Notes: a model not told the origin generated them from the sequence alone. A stretch of 64,000 nucleotides of DNA from Paenibacillus tianmuensis (GCF_900100345.1 NZ_FMTT01000011.1:62001-126000); one strand, 5' to 3'. Numbered from the stretch's first letter, positions 16,662 through 25,550 are shown. Program-made: numbers and translations.

Positions 16662-17186
16662 CTAGCTGATCCAACTACCGGTAATTTTAACGATTTCCCA
16701 GCCATCCTTCGTTTTCTTCCAGGTGGCGGTCATTCCTGCGGCGCCTAACGGAGAGCGGTATTTTCCGCCGGTGACCGTCACGCTGTCCGGCGAATGAATT
16801 TCCAGTTTCTCAATATTGAGCAGGATACCGTAGAGGCGGTTCGTTTTCGGGTCCAACTTGTTTTTCTCCTTTAATTGATGATAGGAGTCGAACAGGATCT
16901 CCACGCCGTATTTCGTATGAAAATGTGAGATAAGTTCGTTTTGCTCGTCTTCGGACAGCTTCCAGTCCGTCATCTGCCAATCCAGAGAAATAAATTGCAT
17001 CTTGGAGTCCAGACTTGGCTCCAGGGCCATCTGCTTTTCGAGCGCATGGGTTAATAAAGAAACCTTGGCCGTGAAATGATTCGGCGCCGCCTGGTTGGTT
17101 TGCGTGGGTTGCGTGATGGCCTCTGGCGTCGTCGTAACCGGCTGGATGACCAGCAGCCATGCGAGAAGGAGCAGGAGCTGATTCAT
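16662..17186 (-). CDS. Secreted hypothetical protein
   Basis: This 174-residue protein has a hydrophobic N terminus (MNQLLLLLAWLLVIQPVTTT), likely a signal peptide or anchor, then a Thr/Gln/Pro linker. The soluble part (residues 40-174) ends in a beta motif WKKTKDGWEIVKITGSWIS, which resembles the SnoaL/NTF2-like fold of small secreted Paenibacillus proteins. The family is not certain. Its ribosome site lies in the last codons of the preceding acetyltransferase gene, four bases upstream, so it is co-translated. Confidence 0.65.
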   Translation of the reverse strand: MNQLLLLLAWLLVIQPVTTTPEAITQPTQTNQAAPNHFTAKVSLLTHALEKQMALEPSLDSKMQFISLDWQMTDWKLSEDEQNELISHFHTKYGVEILFDSYHQLKEKNKLDPKTNRLYGILLNIEKLEIHSPDSVTVTGGKYRSPLGAAGMTATWKKTKDGWEIVKITGSWIS

Positions 17187-17190
17187 GGCG

Positions 17191-17706
17191 CTACACCTCG
17201 ACCTCCTTGTAATAAAATACGGTATCGTTCAGGCTGCCGTCCGCGGAGCGTGCGTAGCGGGGAATGCGTCCCGCCTCCACATACCCGAGCGACCGATACA
17301 GCAGGTTGGACGGATCGCCTGCGCGCGTATCAAGCACAAGCAGCGTTCGGTTTTCGGTACAGGCCCGCTCTTCGGCGGCCAGCATCAGGGCGCGGGCGAT
17401 TCCGTTTCTGCGGCTGTGGGTATGGACCATAAGCTTGGCGACTTCCGCCCGGTGGGCGGCATTCTTTTTTTGCGCGAGCTGGAGCTGCACGGCACCGACA
17501 ATCGTCTGATCGAGCTTGGCCGCCCACAAGACGACTCCCGGCTCCAGCGCGCTTTTCCAATAATTAACGGCTTCTTCCTTGCTTAACGGCGGCAAAAAGC
17601 CGACCGAAGCGCCACTCTCCACAGTGTCGATCAGCAGCTCGGCCAGTTGCTCCAACGATTCCGGCTCGTATGCCCGGATTTCAACGATTTCCAAAGAAAG
17701 GCTCAT
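17191..17706 (-). CDS. GNAT family N-acetyltransferase
   Basis: This 171-residue protein has the GNAT core with acetyl-CoA loop SRRNGIARALMLAAEERA and LVLDTRAGDPSNLLYRSLGY in the C-terminal half, like phosphinothricin- or small-molecule acetyltransferases. The acceptor is unknown. It overlaps the upstream acetyltransferase by four bases (ATGA) and is followed by the secreted-protein gene. Confidence 0.85.
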   Translation of the reverse strand: MSLSLEIVEIRAYEPESLEQLAELLIDTVESGASVGFLPPLSKEEAVNYWKSALEPGVVLWAAKLDQTIVGAVQLQLAQKKNAAHRAEVAKLMVHTHSRRNGIARALMLAAEERACTENRTLLVLDTRAGDPSNLLYRSLGYVEAGRIPRYARSADGSLNDTVFYYKEVEV

Positions 17707-18143
17707 GCTTCCTGTTCCTCCTCCGGCTCAACCGCATAGGTGCAGCGAAACCGCTCCACACCCGGATATTTTTCGCCCAAGCTGACGATCTCGAACCCGA
17801 TGTTCCGGTAAAAATCGACCGCGTCCTCATCCGTTTCCGCTACGATTTCGGCAGGGCCCTTGAGATGGATCAACTCCAAAATTTGGCCCCGGCCATAGCC
17901 TTCTCCCCGGTAGTCCGGCTGGACAGCAATGTGCCGCAGCTCCATCACGCGCCCGGGACCGATCCGGAAGCCAACGAGGCCGAGCAGCTTTCCGTCCTTT
18001 TCGTAGCCGTACAATTCAAGCTCTTCGCTGCGCTTATAGTCGCTTAAGGATTGCTCCAGCCGAGCCGGGTCCGGAAAAATGGAATATTCGAGAAGCTCCG
18101 CGATTTCGGGTTCGTCCAATCTGGATTTGATATCGATTAGCAA
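17703..18143 (-). CDS. GNAT family N-acetyltransferase
   Basis: This 146-residue acetyltransferase is the first gene of the leftward operon. The acetyl-CoA pyrophosphate loop is VQPDYRGEGYGRGQILELI, and the end EIVAETDEDAVDFYRNIGF is typical of the fold. The last residues (EPEEEQEA) form an acidic tail. An AAAGGAGCGATC-type ribosome site precedes the ATG. The substrate is unknown. The order GNAT, GNAT, secreted protein, histidine phosphatase, GNAT-YoaP has gaps of under 30 bases and looks like one transcript. Confidence 0.85.
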   Translation of the reverse strand: MLIDIKSRLDEPEIAELLEYSIFPDPARLEQSLSDYKRSEELELYGYEKDGKLLGLVGFRIGPGRVMELRHIAVQPDYRGEGYGRGQILELIHLKGPAEIVAETDEDAVDFYRNIGFEIVSLGEKYPGVERFRCTYAVEPEEEQEA

Positions 18144-18257
18144 GGGGATCGCTCCTTTGGGTGTAAGTTTCGGCTTCGGCAGAAAAACTTCTTTTATTCA
18201 GTATAAAGGATTTGAAAGGTTTTTCCAAAACAATCAATGCCACCATTTATTTTGAGA

Positions 18258-18286
18258 TTGACGGATGATGAAGAAAGGACTACAAT
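18258..18286 (+). promoter_or_regulatory. Vegetative-type promoter of the PHP-mgtC pair
   Basis: TTGACG at 18258-18263 and TACAAT at 18281-18286 are separated by 17 bases. They stand about 130 bases before the PHP-domain gene, in a low-GC stretch with no reading frame. The rest of the 273-base gap between 18144 and 18416 shows an A-rich leader only. Confidence 0.6.
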
Positions 18287-18416
18287 AATCAACAAGAAAC
18301 CACAAAAACAAAGTGATATAAGCAACAATAAACAACAAGTGACTACCAATCGTCAAAAGCGGAGGAACACTTTTTCGTCGGAGTTTTTTAAATCGAGGGA
18401 CTGAGGAGGAAGCGGG

Positions 18417-19418
18417 ATGAAGTTGGATTTTCATTTTCACCTGGAAGAGGGCCCGTACTCGACCGGCTGGCTGCAGCGGACGGCGCGGGCGCTGGAGAAC
18501 GTGCATTGGGAGAGCGGGCGGCTGGGCGACCGGCCGCATTCGCTTGAATGGATGAACAAGTTGGGAGAGTTGCTTCAGCAGCGGCTTGCGGCGGGCTGCT
18601 TCAGCGACGAATGGCTCGCGTTCTATTTCGAGCAGGGGAGGCAGCGCGGGATCGAGCGGTTCGGGATGGTGGATCATCTGTACCGGTTTACCGAGTTCCG
18701 GCCATATTACGAACGGCACATGATTGTGGACGATACGCCGCTTGGCCGGCTGCAGCAGTACTGGCTGGACCGTGTCTGCGTAAGCTCTATCGAGCCGTAT
18801 CTTCAGGTGGTGCGCCGGGCGAAGGCAGCAGGCGTGCCCGTATCGCTCGGGGTCGAGGCGGACTTTTTCCCGGGCGGCGAGGCGGAGCTCGGGGAGCTGC
18901 TGTCGCGGTACGAACTGGATTACGTGATCGGGTCGGTTCATTTTCTGGAAGGCTGGGGCTTCGACAACCCGGAAACGCAGGAGCTGTTCAAGGAAAAAGA
19001 CTTGCTTGCGCTGTACCGGCAATTGTTCGACTACGTGAAAATGGCGGCTTCCAGCGGCTTGTTCGACATTATTGCTCATCTGGACAATCTGAAGGTGTTC
19101 AATTACCGGCCGGAGGAGAAGCTGCTGCTGCCGATGTACGAAGACGTGGCTCGTGCGCTCAAGCAGGCCGATGTGGCGACCGAGATCAATACCGGGCTTG
19201 CTTACCGGTACCCGGTCAAGGAAGCTTGCCCGAGTCCGGCTTTTCTGGACATTTTGCATAAACATGGCGTCCCGATTACGTTAAGCTCGGATTCCCATTT
19301 TCCCGATGACATCGGGACACAGCTGGACGAGGCGATGGATTTGCTGGCCCGGACCGGGTACAAAGAAATCATCTACGTGCACGAGAAGAAACGGATCGCC
19401 GTTCCGCTCGAGCAGTAA
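18417..19418 (+). CDS. PHP-domain phosphatase, HisJ-like
   Basis: This 333-residue protein has the four PHP metal motifs: DFHFHLEEG at the N terminus, GVEADFFP in the middle, IIAHLDNLKVF, and LSSDSHFPDD near the C terminus. These bind two or three metals for phosphoester cleavage. Histidinol-phosphatases (HisJ/HisK) are the closest described group, but no his genes are nearby, so the substrate is open. GAGGAGGAAGCGGG precedes the ATG. It is followed after 12 bases by mgtC. Confidence 0.8.
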   Translation: MKLDFHFHLEEGPYSTGWLQRTARALENVHWESGRLGDRPHSLEWMNKLGELLQQRLAAGCFSDEWLAFYFEQGRQRGIERFGMVDHLYRFTEFRPYYERHMIVDDTPLGRLQQYWLDRVCVSSIEPYLQVVRRAKAAGVPVSLGVEADFFPGGEAELGELLSRYELDYVIGSVHFLEGWGFDNPETQELFKEKDLLALYRQLFDYVKMAASSGLFDIIAHLDNLKVFNYRPEEKLLLPMYEDVARALKQADVATEINTGLAYRYPVKEACPSPAFLDILHKHGVPITLSSDSHFPDDIGTQLDEAMDLLARTGYKEIIYVHEKKRIAVPLEQ

Positions 19419-19430
19419 GGGGAGGTCCCC

Positions 19431-20204
19431 ATGGAACTGTCGTTGACCCCGGATGTGTGGCATATCGGCTATGCGGAGCTGACGCTTCGTATTATTACGG
19501 CGCTGGTGCTGGGCGGTCTGATCGGCTTGGAGCGGGAAATTGGCGGGCATTCGGCCGGTTTTCGCACGCATATTCTCGTCTGCATGGGCTCGGCTCTGAT
19601 TGTGCTGCTGTCGAGCTACGGTTTTTCCGATTTTGCGGGCGAAACGAACGTGAGGCTGGACCCGACCCGTCTCGCCGCCCAGGTGATCAGCGGTATCGGC
19701 TTCCTCGGCGCCGGAACGATTCTGCGCACGGGGTCGACCGTGTCGGGTCTGACGACTGCGGCTTCGTTATGGGTCGTGGCGGCTATCGGCCTTGCGGTCG
19801 GCGCCGGTTTTTACTACGGAGCCGTCGTCTCTACGGCTGCGGTCATCGTCAGCCTGTTCCTCTTGAACAAGGTGGAGAAGGCGGCTCTGGCGAAGACGAA
19901 GCGCAAGCGCGAGGTAGAGGTCGAGCTCTGGGACGGAGACGGGAATCTCGGTACGATGCTGAACCGGATCAAGGCCGCGGGCGCTTCCGTCACCGTGCTG
20001 CATCTGGAGAGCCGGGCGAAGGAAACGGAGGAAGGCTTCCGCAACGCCTTAAGCGTACGCATGGCGCTCAAGATGACGGACGGGCAATACGAGCATGTCG
20101 TACAGGAGCTGATCGTGCTTCCGGGTATGGTGAAGGTAGAGACGCCGGGTTGGAAGCCGCTCGAGCACGGGGATAAAACAGAAGCGGCGGGGAAGACGGC
20201 CTGA
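19431..20204 (+). CDS. mgtC: MgtC/SapB family membrane protein
   Basis: This 257-residue protein has the conserved MgtC hydrophobic domain (GGLIGLEREIGGHSAGFRTH and ISGIGFLGAGTILRTG) with about four helices to residue 145. A cytoplasmic ACT-like domain follows (residues 160-240, starting VEVELWDGDGNLG). MgtC proteins help cells cope with low magnesium; in several bacteria they inhibit the F-type ATPase. The charged tail (KPLEHGDKTEAAGKTA) is not conserved. It forms an operon with the PHP gene. Confidence 0.88.
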   Translation: MELSLTPDVWHIGYAELTLRIITALVLGGLIGLEREIGGHSAGFRTHILVCMGSALIVLLSSYGFSDFAGETNVRLDPTRLAAQVISGIGFLGAGTILRTGSTVSGLTTAASLWVVAAIGLAVGAGFYYGAVVSTAAVIVSLFLLNKVEKAALAKTKRKREVEVELWDGDGNLGTMLNRIKAAGASVTVLHLESRAKETEEGFRNALSVRMALKMTDGQYEHVVQELIVLPGMVKVETPGWKPLEHGDKTEAAGKTA

Positions 20205-20312
20205 GGTTCGCCGTCGACGCACGGAGCGGGTCCGACGCCGCCGCGTATAAGGCAGGCAGCCGCTTCCGGCGAAGGGTAACGCGATAAACACTAGCGAAGA
20301 GGAGCGATTCAA

Positions 20313-21242
20313 GTGCAAGCTTTAACTTTTCGGGAAGACCGGACGTTTACGATTGTGCAGTTTACCGACGTGCATATGAAAGCCGGAGGCGACGCAGACC
20401 GGCGTACCTTGGAGCTGATGGAGCACATACTCGAAGCGGAGCGGCCCGATCTGGTCTACTTCACCGGGGATGTCATTGAGGACAAGGAATGTGACGATCC
20501 TCTTGGCCGGTTCGACCGGGCGGTTTCCGTCGTCGAGAAGCGGCGCATCCCGTGGGCGGTCGTCTTCGGCAATCACGATACCGAGATGAAAATCACCCGG
20601 CAGCAGCTGATGGATAAAGTGTCGGGTTACGAATACGCGTTAGCGTCGGGCGGTCCGTCGGACATCGCCGGAGAAGGCAACTATGTGCTCGAAGTCCGGG
20701 ATGCGTCCGGTCGTCCGGCCGCCTTGCTGTACGGCTTCGACTCCGGCTGCATGTCCACGCTGCCGCACGTTCAGGGCTACGGCTGGATTTGCCGCGATCA
20801 GATCGATTGGTACGTCCGGCAGTCCGCAGCCTATACGTCGGACAACGGCGGCACGCCGCTGCCGGCCTTGGCGTTCTTCCATATCCCGCTGCCGGAATAT
20901 GCGGAGGTATGGGAGCGTGAAGTATGCTATGGGCATAAGTACGAGAACGTGTGCTGCCCGAAGATCAACACGGGACTGTTTTCGGCGCTCGTCGAAATGG
21001 GCGACGTCATGGGCACGTTCGCTGGCCACGACCACGTCAACGATTACTGCGGCACGCTTCACGGCGTCCGCCTGTGCTATGGCCGGGCGACGGGCTACAA
21101 CACGTACGGCCGGGACGATTTCCCGCGCGGAGCGCGTATCATCCGGCTGCGCGAAGGCGAGCGCGGCTTCGAGAGCTGGCTGCGCCTTGCGGACGGTACG
21201 GTCGTGACAGGGCAGCCGGAGCATCGGCCGGAGACGCGCTAA
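20313..21242 (+). CDS. Metallophosphoesterase
   Basis: This 309-residue calcineurin-like phosphoesterase has the full motif set: FTDVHMK, YFTGDVIED, VFGNHDTE, FHIPLPEY and FAGHDHVNDY. These bind two metals. It resembles the purple-acid/DcrA-type phosphatases that have no signal peptide, so it probably acts in the cytoplasm. The start is GTG 20313 after GAAGAGGAGCGATTCAA. It is a single gene; the frame stays open for another 84 codons after its stop (see the next entry). Confidence 0.88.
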   Translation: MQALTFREDRTFTIVQFTDVHMKAGGDADRRTLELMEHILEAERPDLVYFTGDVIEDKECDDPLGRFDRAVSVVEKRRIPWAVVFGNHDTEMKITRQQLMDKVSGYEYALASGGPSDIAGEGNYVLEVRDASGRPAALLYGFDSGCMSTLPHVQGYGWICRDQIDWYVRQSAAYTSDNGGTPLPALAFFHIPLPEYAEVWEREVCYGHKYENVCCPKINTGLFSALVEMGDVMGTFAGHDHVNDYCGTLHGVRLCYGRATGYNTYGRDDFPRGARIIRLREGERGFESWLRLADGTVVTGQPEHRPETR

Positions 21243-21491
21243 AGGACCGCTCCCGGAGGGCCGAGATTTAATCGTACGATATACCGGGCAGGGAATTCCT
21301 GCAAAATAAAGCTGCATTTCGTACAGGCGAACGGCTGGAAGAGCACTTCTTCGGTCGCCCGCCTGTTTTTGCTTGGCATCGGGGCGCAAGAGATCATTCA
21401 CCGCCGTCTGTTCGCCGACGTCGCCTACGCCAACGGCTCCGATCTGGAGTTGCTTGCGTTGCTGCGGCATCAAGTCCTTGCGGTTGACTAT
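21243..21491. other. Gap with an open frame but no start
   Basis: The reading frame of the metallophosphoesterase continues past its TAA as an 84-codon open stretch to 21497, with protein-like composition (TSSVARLFLLGIGAQEIIH, then LFADVAYANGSDLELLALL). It has no ATG, GTG or TTG with a ribosome site. It may be the remnant of a lost gene or chance openness of GC-rich DNA. No terminator of clear strength is seen between the two convergent genes. Confidence 0.4.
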
Positions 21492-21950
21492 CTATAAGCC
21501 TCTCCGGATAAAGTTCGCCGAAACCGCCCGCAAGCCGAGTTCCTTGGCCCAGACGGACAATTGTCCGACATGATGAATTTCGTGGGCGATCACATGTCTT
21601 AAAATTTCGCCTTGGGTGAACGTTTCGTCCATCCCGGAAGGCATAACAGGTTCTCCATCGGATTCATTTGTCCAATGGACGAGAAAGTCCTCGACTTCGA
21701 TCCGATACTGCGCGGATAGCTGCCGTATTTTGTTCAAACTGGCGTTGTCATTGAAAGCAGGCTCCGGGTCCGGCTCGCCCTTGATGGCCCGAATCCAACT
21801 GCACTCCACATCAACGATATGAAACAGCGTCTTCAGGATGGAGCCGACTCCGCCGGTGCGTTCGCGCAGCAGTTCTTCTTCGCTTATTGCCCCGAAGGTC
21901 TCAAACCATTCGTCCCGCACCATCCAATTATAGCGAAATAACCGTAGCAT
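21492..21950 (-). CDS. DinB-family protein
   Basis: This 152-residue four-helix protein of the DinB/YfiT superfamily has three candidate metal-binding histidines, in LFHIVDVE and in HVIAHEIHHVGQLS. Members include thiol-dependent transferases that use bacillithiol, and damage-induced proteins. The start ATG has GGGGAGGAAACGA upstream. The next gene upstream (histidine phosphatase) is 26 bases away, and the three genes from the caspase-like one to dinB read as one leftward unit. Confidence 0.85.
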   Translation of the reverse strand: MLRLFRYNWMVRDEWFETFGAISEEELLRERTGGVGSILKTLFHIVDVECSWIRAIKGEPDPEPAFNDNASLNKIRQLSAQYRIEVEDFLVHWTNESDGEPVMPSGMDETFTQGEILRHVIAHEIHHVGQLSVWAKELGLRAVSANFIRRGL

Positions 21951-21976
21951 TCGTTTCCTCCCCAGAGCGATTCAGA

Positions 21977-22555
21977 TTACTTCCATAATCTCGTCACGTT
22001 CGATAAAGCTTTGCCCTGAAACTCCAGCTTGTAAATATCCGGCATGGTCGTCGATTCCCAGAAATCAAAGTGATACGACGGGTTAAAATAGTTTAACATC
22101 AGCGTCATAATATCTCCATGCGTGCCTACGACGATCGATCTGCCCGAATATTGCTCCAGGTACTGGGCTAATACTTTTACGGCTCGTTCTTGCGCCTGTT
22201 GGCTGGACTCCCCGCCCGGGAAAGCGAGGGTTGGATCGTCGTATAGCTGTTTTTTCGATTGGATGAACCGGTCTTTCGAAAGGAAGAAGTCTTCCCTGGA
22301 TACCTGTCGTTCTCTTAAATCCTCTTCTGGAACAATGGGCTTGCGCAGGTGGTCGGCCAATTCCCGAATGGTCAGAACGGCTCTTTCATACGGGCTGGAA
22401 ATCAACAGATCGATAGGCTCATGAAGGAGCATGTCCTTCACTTTTATCGCATCGGCTTTTCCTTTATCCGTCAATCCCCTCGATCGTTCCTTACCGGCAA
22501 TATAAAGCGATTCCGCATGTCTTACGAAATAAACGATCGTTCCGATCGGACTCAC
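21977..22555 (-). CDS. Histidine phosphatase family protein
   Basis: This 192-residue protein has the N-terminal motif YFVRHAESLY (histidine in RHA) and the second histidine in VVGTHGDIMTLML. It is close to the Bacillus PhoE/YhfR-like phosphatases and acts on an unknown phosphomonoester. The start is uncertain: GTG 22555 overlaps GGAGGTG, so the real start could be a few codons later. It lies 20 bases after the caspase-like gene and is probably co-transcribed. Confidence 0.85.
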   Translation of the reverse strand: MSPIGTIVYFVRHAESLYIAGKERSRGLTDKGKADAIKVKDMLLHEPIDLLISSPYERAVLTIRELADHLRKPIVPEEDLRERQVSREDFFLSKDRFIQSKKQLYDDPTLAFPGGESSQQAQERAVKVLAQYLEQYSGRSIVVGTHGDIMTLMLNYFNPSYHFDFWESTTMPDIYKLEFQGKALSNVTRLWK

Positions 22556-22575
22556 CTCCGGGGGTATCCCCAGAC

Positions 22576-23193
22576 TTAATATGTCGTCTTATTGCATTGT
22601 CCCTCCGGCGTCAACTGATAGAAGCCGTCCGGTACGTACAACCGGTAGGAGCGGCTTTCCTCATCGTAAGCGGCCGCGTGCTGCCAGGCTTCTTCCAACG
22701 ATTCCGTCTTGATCAACTGATGGAAAAAGTGCATGATAAACAGCGCCGCCGCTTCTCCCGAAACATCTATATCGGCGGAGATATATGCTTTAAGATTTCC
22801 CTGCATAAAAGCTTTTCCTGCTGCTTCCACGCCTCCGGAGCAGGACGTATTGATGACAACCGTTCCCGGCAGGTTGATCGATCGGCCTATCGTCTCCGGA
22901 AGCATAACCTCATCGTGCAAGCTCGAAACGTCGATTTCTTCGATATATTCCCCGAAAATAATTCCGCCCTTGTCCCCATGAGCGCTAATAATAAGGTAAG
23001 GTGGAGCGTTCTCTTCTCCTTGCCCGATCACTTGCAGAAAATCCTCCGGCGTGCCGATCGCATGAAACAGCGTAACCATATTGAATTGTTCCAGGACCGT
23101 ACGAATAAAATTGGCCTCGCCGCCGTCGTCAATCGCAGCGATCGCAACGGGTAATCGTTTGGCGTAAAAGCGGGTATCGACAGGTTTCCACAT
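22576..23193 (-). CDS. Stand-alone caspase-fold (clan CD) protease-like protein
   Basis: This 205-residue protein of unknown family shows the clan CD signature. A hydrophobic strand ends in a histidine (PPYLIISAHGDK, H72), and a second hydrophobic strand ends in a cysteine (TVVINTSCSGG, C118). This His-Cys pair is the catalytic dyad of caspases, metacaspases and CHAT peptidases. There is no signal peptide, membrane segment or repeat domain. AGGAGTGATGAACC precedes the ATG. It is followed by a histidine phosphatase and a DinB protein. Proteolytic activity and targets are inferred, not shown. Confidence 0.6.
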   Translation of the reverse strand: MWKPVDTRFYAKRLPVAIAAIDDGGEANFIRTVLEQFNMVTLFHAIGTPEDFLQVIGQGEENAPPYLIISAHGDKGGIIFGEYIEEIDVSSLHDEVMLPETIGRSINLPGTVVINTSCSGGVEAAGKAFMQGNLKAYISADIDVSGEAAALFIMHFFHQLIKTESLEEAWQHAAAYDEESRSYRLYVPDGFYQLTPEGQCNKTTY

Positions 23194-23375
23194 GGTTCAT
23201 CACTCCTAATCTATTTTTTATATGTTTACGGCGATGTGTTTCCATGGTTTCACATGAAGAAGAACAAGGCCAGTCACAGCTTTCGTTAACGGTACTGACG
23301 GCCACGTTGCGGTACTGTTCTTCGACGCTACCGCTTAATCGCGATAGATTTACAAATCGCTATTCGTAGTGGAAG

Positions 23376-23763
23376 CTATGGTTTTTTTCGGGCGATGAGG
23401 TGGGTAAACACCGCAATATCTCGATACGGACTTAGACGCCCTAATTCGAGCTCCAGTTTCATGGCCCGGCGATGCCAATCTTCCTGCTGCTTATCCAGTC
23501 ATACCGTCCCGATAAAGCAAGCTCCTCTTGCCGACATCCAGAATCGACTGTCCGGCTCCTTCAAGAAAACGATCGATTTGATGCCAGGCTGTCGCATAGA
23601 ATAACTGCCCCCAAGGCATCTTGGTATAGGTTAAGTAAGACTGGATCGATTTGGAGAATGCTGCGGCCTTGGAAGCCATAGGATATCGCTCCTTTATCGT
23701 TAAGGCTGAGAAGACTCCCTCTTCGATAAGGGGGAGATGAATCAGCATCTCTTGTATACGCAT
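23376..23763 (-). pseudogene. SAM-dependent methyltransferase with an internal deletion
   Basis: The first frame (from 23763) reads as a methyltransferase N terminus and stops just after motif I (QSILDVG), followed by the unrelated tail KRSLLYRDGMTG. Downstream, another frame reads LDKQQEDWHRRAMKLELELG and SPYRDIAVFTHLIARKKP, which is the C-terminal end of the same kind of methyltransferase. The central SAM-binding and catalytic part, roughly 120-150 residues, is missing. The gene is dead. The deletion point lies near 23500-23520. Confidence 0.65.
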
Positions 23764-23785
23764 GCGAACATATGTGCTATAATTG

Positions 23786-24340
23786 TCATGAAATCACCAA
23801 AGGAGATAAGTCTCGCATCCATTTCACCAATCTCGGTCTTCCTTCGATTAACACGGAATCGTTCGAAATTGTTTTCCAATGATCGTAAATCTGGTCCTCG
23901 TCAGCCTTTAATACTTGAAGACCGTACTGAAAATCGTACCACATGCCGCAGCCGCCGAACCGAATCCCATCCATTTCGATCGAGTTTCCATCCAAGATAT
24001 GCACGCCCGGCAGCGGGTCAAGGAGCTGCTTCATTTCGGCCCATCGGTGGAGCGAGTTCCTTTTGTATTTATTTTTGATGGATTTGGACACCAAATAATA
24101 ATCGTGGTTACCTGCTGCGATGACTATATGTTTGTAGAGTTCCTTGAGCCTCGTAAGCATCATCGCATTCTGCTTATTGAAATGTCCAAGATCGCCGGCG
24201 ATGACTAGGGTGCTTGAGGGAGAGGCAGGCAAAAGCAGCTGAATAAAAGCGTCTAACTGCCGGTTCATTTTCGCCAAATTCCCCGAATGTTCCACCCAAA
24301 AGTCCAAGTGAATGTCCGATATGAGGTCGAATTTTACCAT
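23786..24340 (-). pseudogene. Metallophosphoesterase, C-terminally truncated
   Basis: The frame encodes 184 residues with motifs ISDIHLD, VIAGDLGHFN and AAGNHDYYL, but it ends at RDLSPLVIS where an intact enzyme would continue with a THH.P motif and a GHTH motif. The last metal-binding part, about 80-100 residues, is absent, so it should be inactive. It ends 22 bases before the deleted methyltransferase, suggesting that one rearrangement trimmed both. Confidence 0.65.
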
Positions 24341-24353
24341 TTTCCGTTACCTG

Positions 24354-24770
24354 CTAAAGAGCCTTTTTCAAAAAGTATTTCGTGCACCCTTGGACCGGAA
24401 AATCCTCCAGAGTCCCGAATACCTCGAAACCATGCTTTTTATAGAAATCCGGAGACTGGAAGCTGAAGGTGTCCAAATAAATGAGCTTTACGTCCTGCTG
24501 CCTTCCGGCCTGCTCGATCTCTTCAAGCAAGCGCGATCCCAGTCCCAATTTACGCGAGCCTTCATCTACCCACAGCATTTCAACAAAAATACCTTCACCG
24601 AACCGACGGCTAAATAGGCCGCCGATGATCTCTTGGCTCTCGTTTTTTACAATGAAGTTGATCGTTTCCAAGGAAGCGTCAACGTTCTTGAGATTGTAGG
24701 CTAGCAGTTGATTCCGAACGAACCCGTGTTCGTCCGATCCGCTGGCGACTCTTTCCAAATGGTAGTTCAT
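24354..24770 (-). CDS. GNAT family N-acetyltransferase
   Basis: This 138-residue GNAT protein has the acetyl-CoA loop EGSRKLGLGSRLLEEIEQAGRQ and the typical C-terminal LIYLDTFSFQSPDFYKKHGF. It belongs to the small AAC(6')-like group with unknown acceptor. The start is ATG 24770 with GGAGGAG six bases upstream; an in-frame ATG five codons earlier overlaps that site. It is flanked by a truncated metallophosphoesterase and a frameshifted grpB-like gene. Confidence 0.85.
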   Translation of the reverse strand: MNYHLERVASGSDEHGFVRNQLLAYNLKNVDASLETINFIVKNESQEIIGGLFSRRFGEGIFVEMLWVDEGSRKLGLGSRLLEEIEQAGRQQDVKLIYLDTFSFQSPDFYKKHGFEVFGTLEDFPVQGCTKYFLKKAL

Positions 24771-24793
24771 GGTTTTCTCCTCCATTTCGTGGT

Positions 24794-25340
24794 TTACCTA
24801 TCGCTATTTACGGGCCTCCATCCCGTTTCTTGAGACCAGGAATGGGCTTGCTGCAAAATGCTCCAAATCACAGGGGTTTTCCCGTCTACGTAGCTCTCCC
24901 GCTCATTCCGGTACAGCTCCATGAGACGATGCTTCTCCTTGACATAGGTCGTACAAGCTTCCGGATGGGAGCGCAAGTAGTCTCTAAATAGAAGAGTCAG
25001 CTGCTCGGACCAACTGCCATGTTCTCTCATGGATATGGGTTCTTTTCGTTCCCGGGCGTTCTCTGAAATAGGCTTTGGTTTTGTCGGGGTTCTCCTCCCG
25101 GTGAATGAAGCCGATGCTTTCCAACTGCGGCTTGTAAGTCTCCAGCGATGCAAGCTGCTTCACCGAAATTTGAATGTCGATAATGGGCTTCGCGTCGATC
25201 CCCTTCACGGAAGTAGACCCAACATGGTCGATTCGTATGGCGGCGTCTCCCAGGGCTTGTCTTATGCGCTCACCGATGATTTTGAATTCATCAGGCCACG
25301 AGTCGTTGTAAGGTAAGACAATAACCGGGTCTTTCATCAT
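24794..25340 (-). pseudogene. GrpB-family (UPF0157) nucleotidyltransferase, frameshifted
   Basis: The first frame from ATG 25340 reads VIVLPYNDSWPDEF, then RIDHVGSTSVKGIDAKPIID to RTHIH, and goes off frame into ERTWQLVRAADSSI. A second frame carries on as REHGSWSEQLTLLFRDYLRS to WSQETGWRP. Together they give a full-length GrpB protein of about 180 residues. The junction is near 25021-25032, where a valine codon would be needed (HIH-V-REHG). It is either a real two-base loss or a sequencing error. Confidence 0.75.
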
Positions 25341-25550
25341 TCATTTCACCTCTCGCTGTTCCGTCGAAATGACTCCTGAAGATTAGTATACCAAAATTTG
25401 GCTTGTCGCGAAAAACAACAAAGTACCTGCTTATGTCCGTCATGAAAACATACTCAAAAGGGGGCGTCGAAGGTATACTAAAGAATAGCAAATTTACGAC
25501 CAAGCACGACCCGACCTTATAACTATACTTCCGAAGAAGAAGGTGGCAGA

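Noticed and set aside
18234-19265. Large minus-strand frame over the PHP gene
   Set aside because: The plus frame has four metal motifs and a strong ribosome site; the minus one is Arg/His/Pro-rich shadow sequence.
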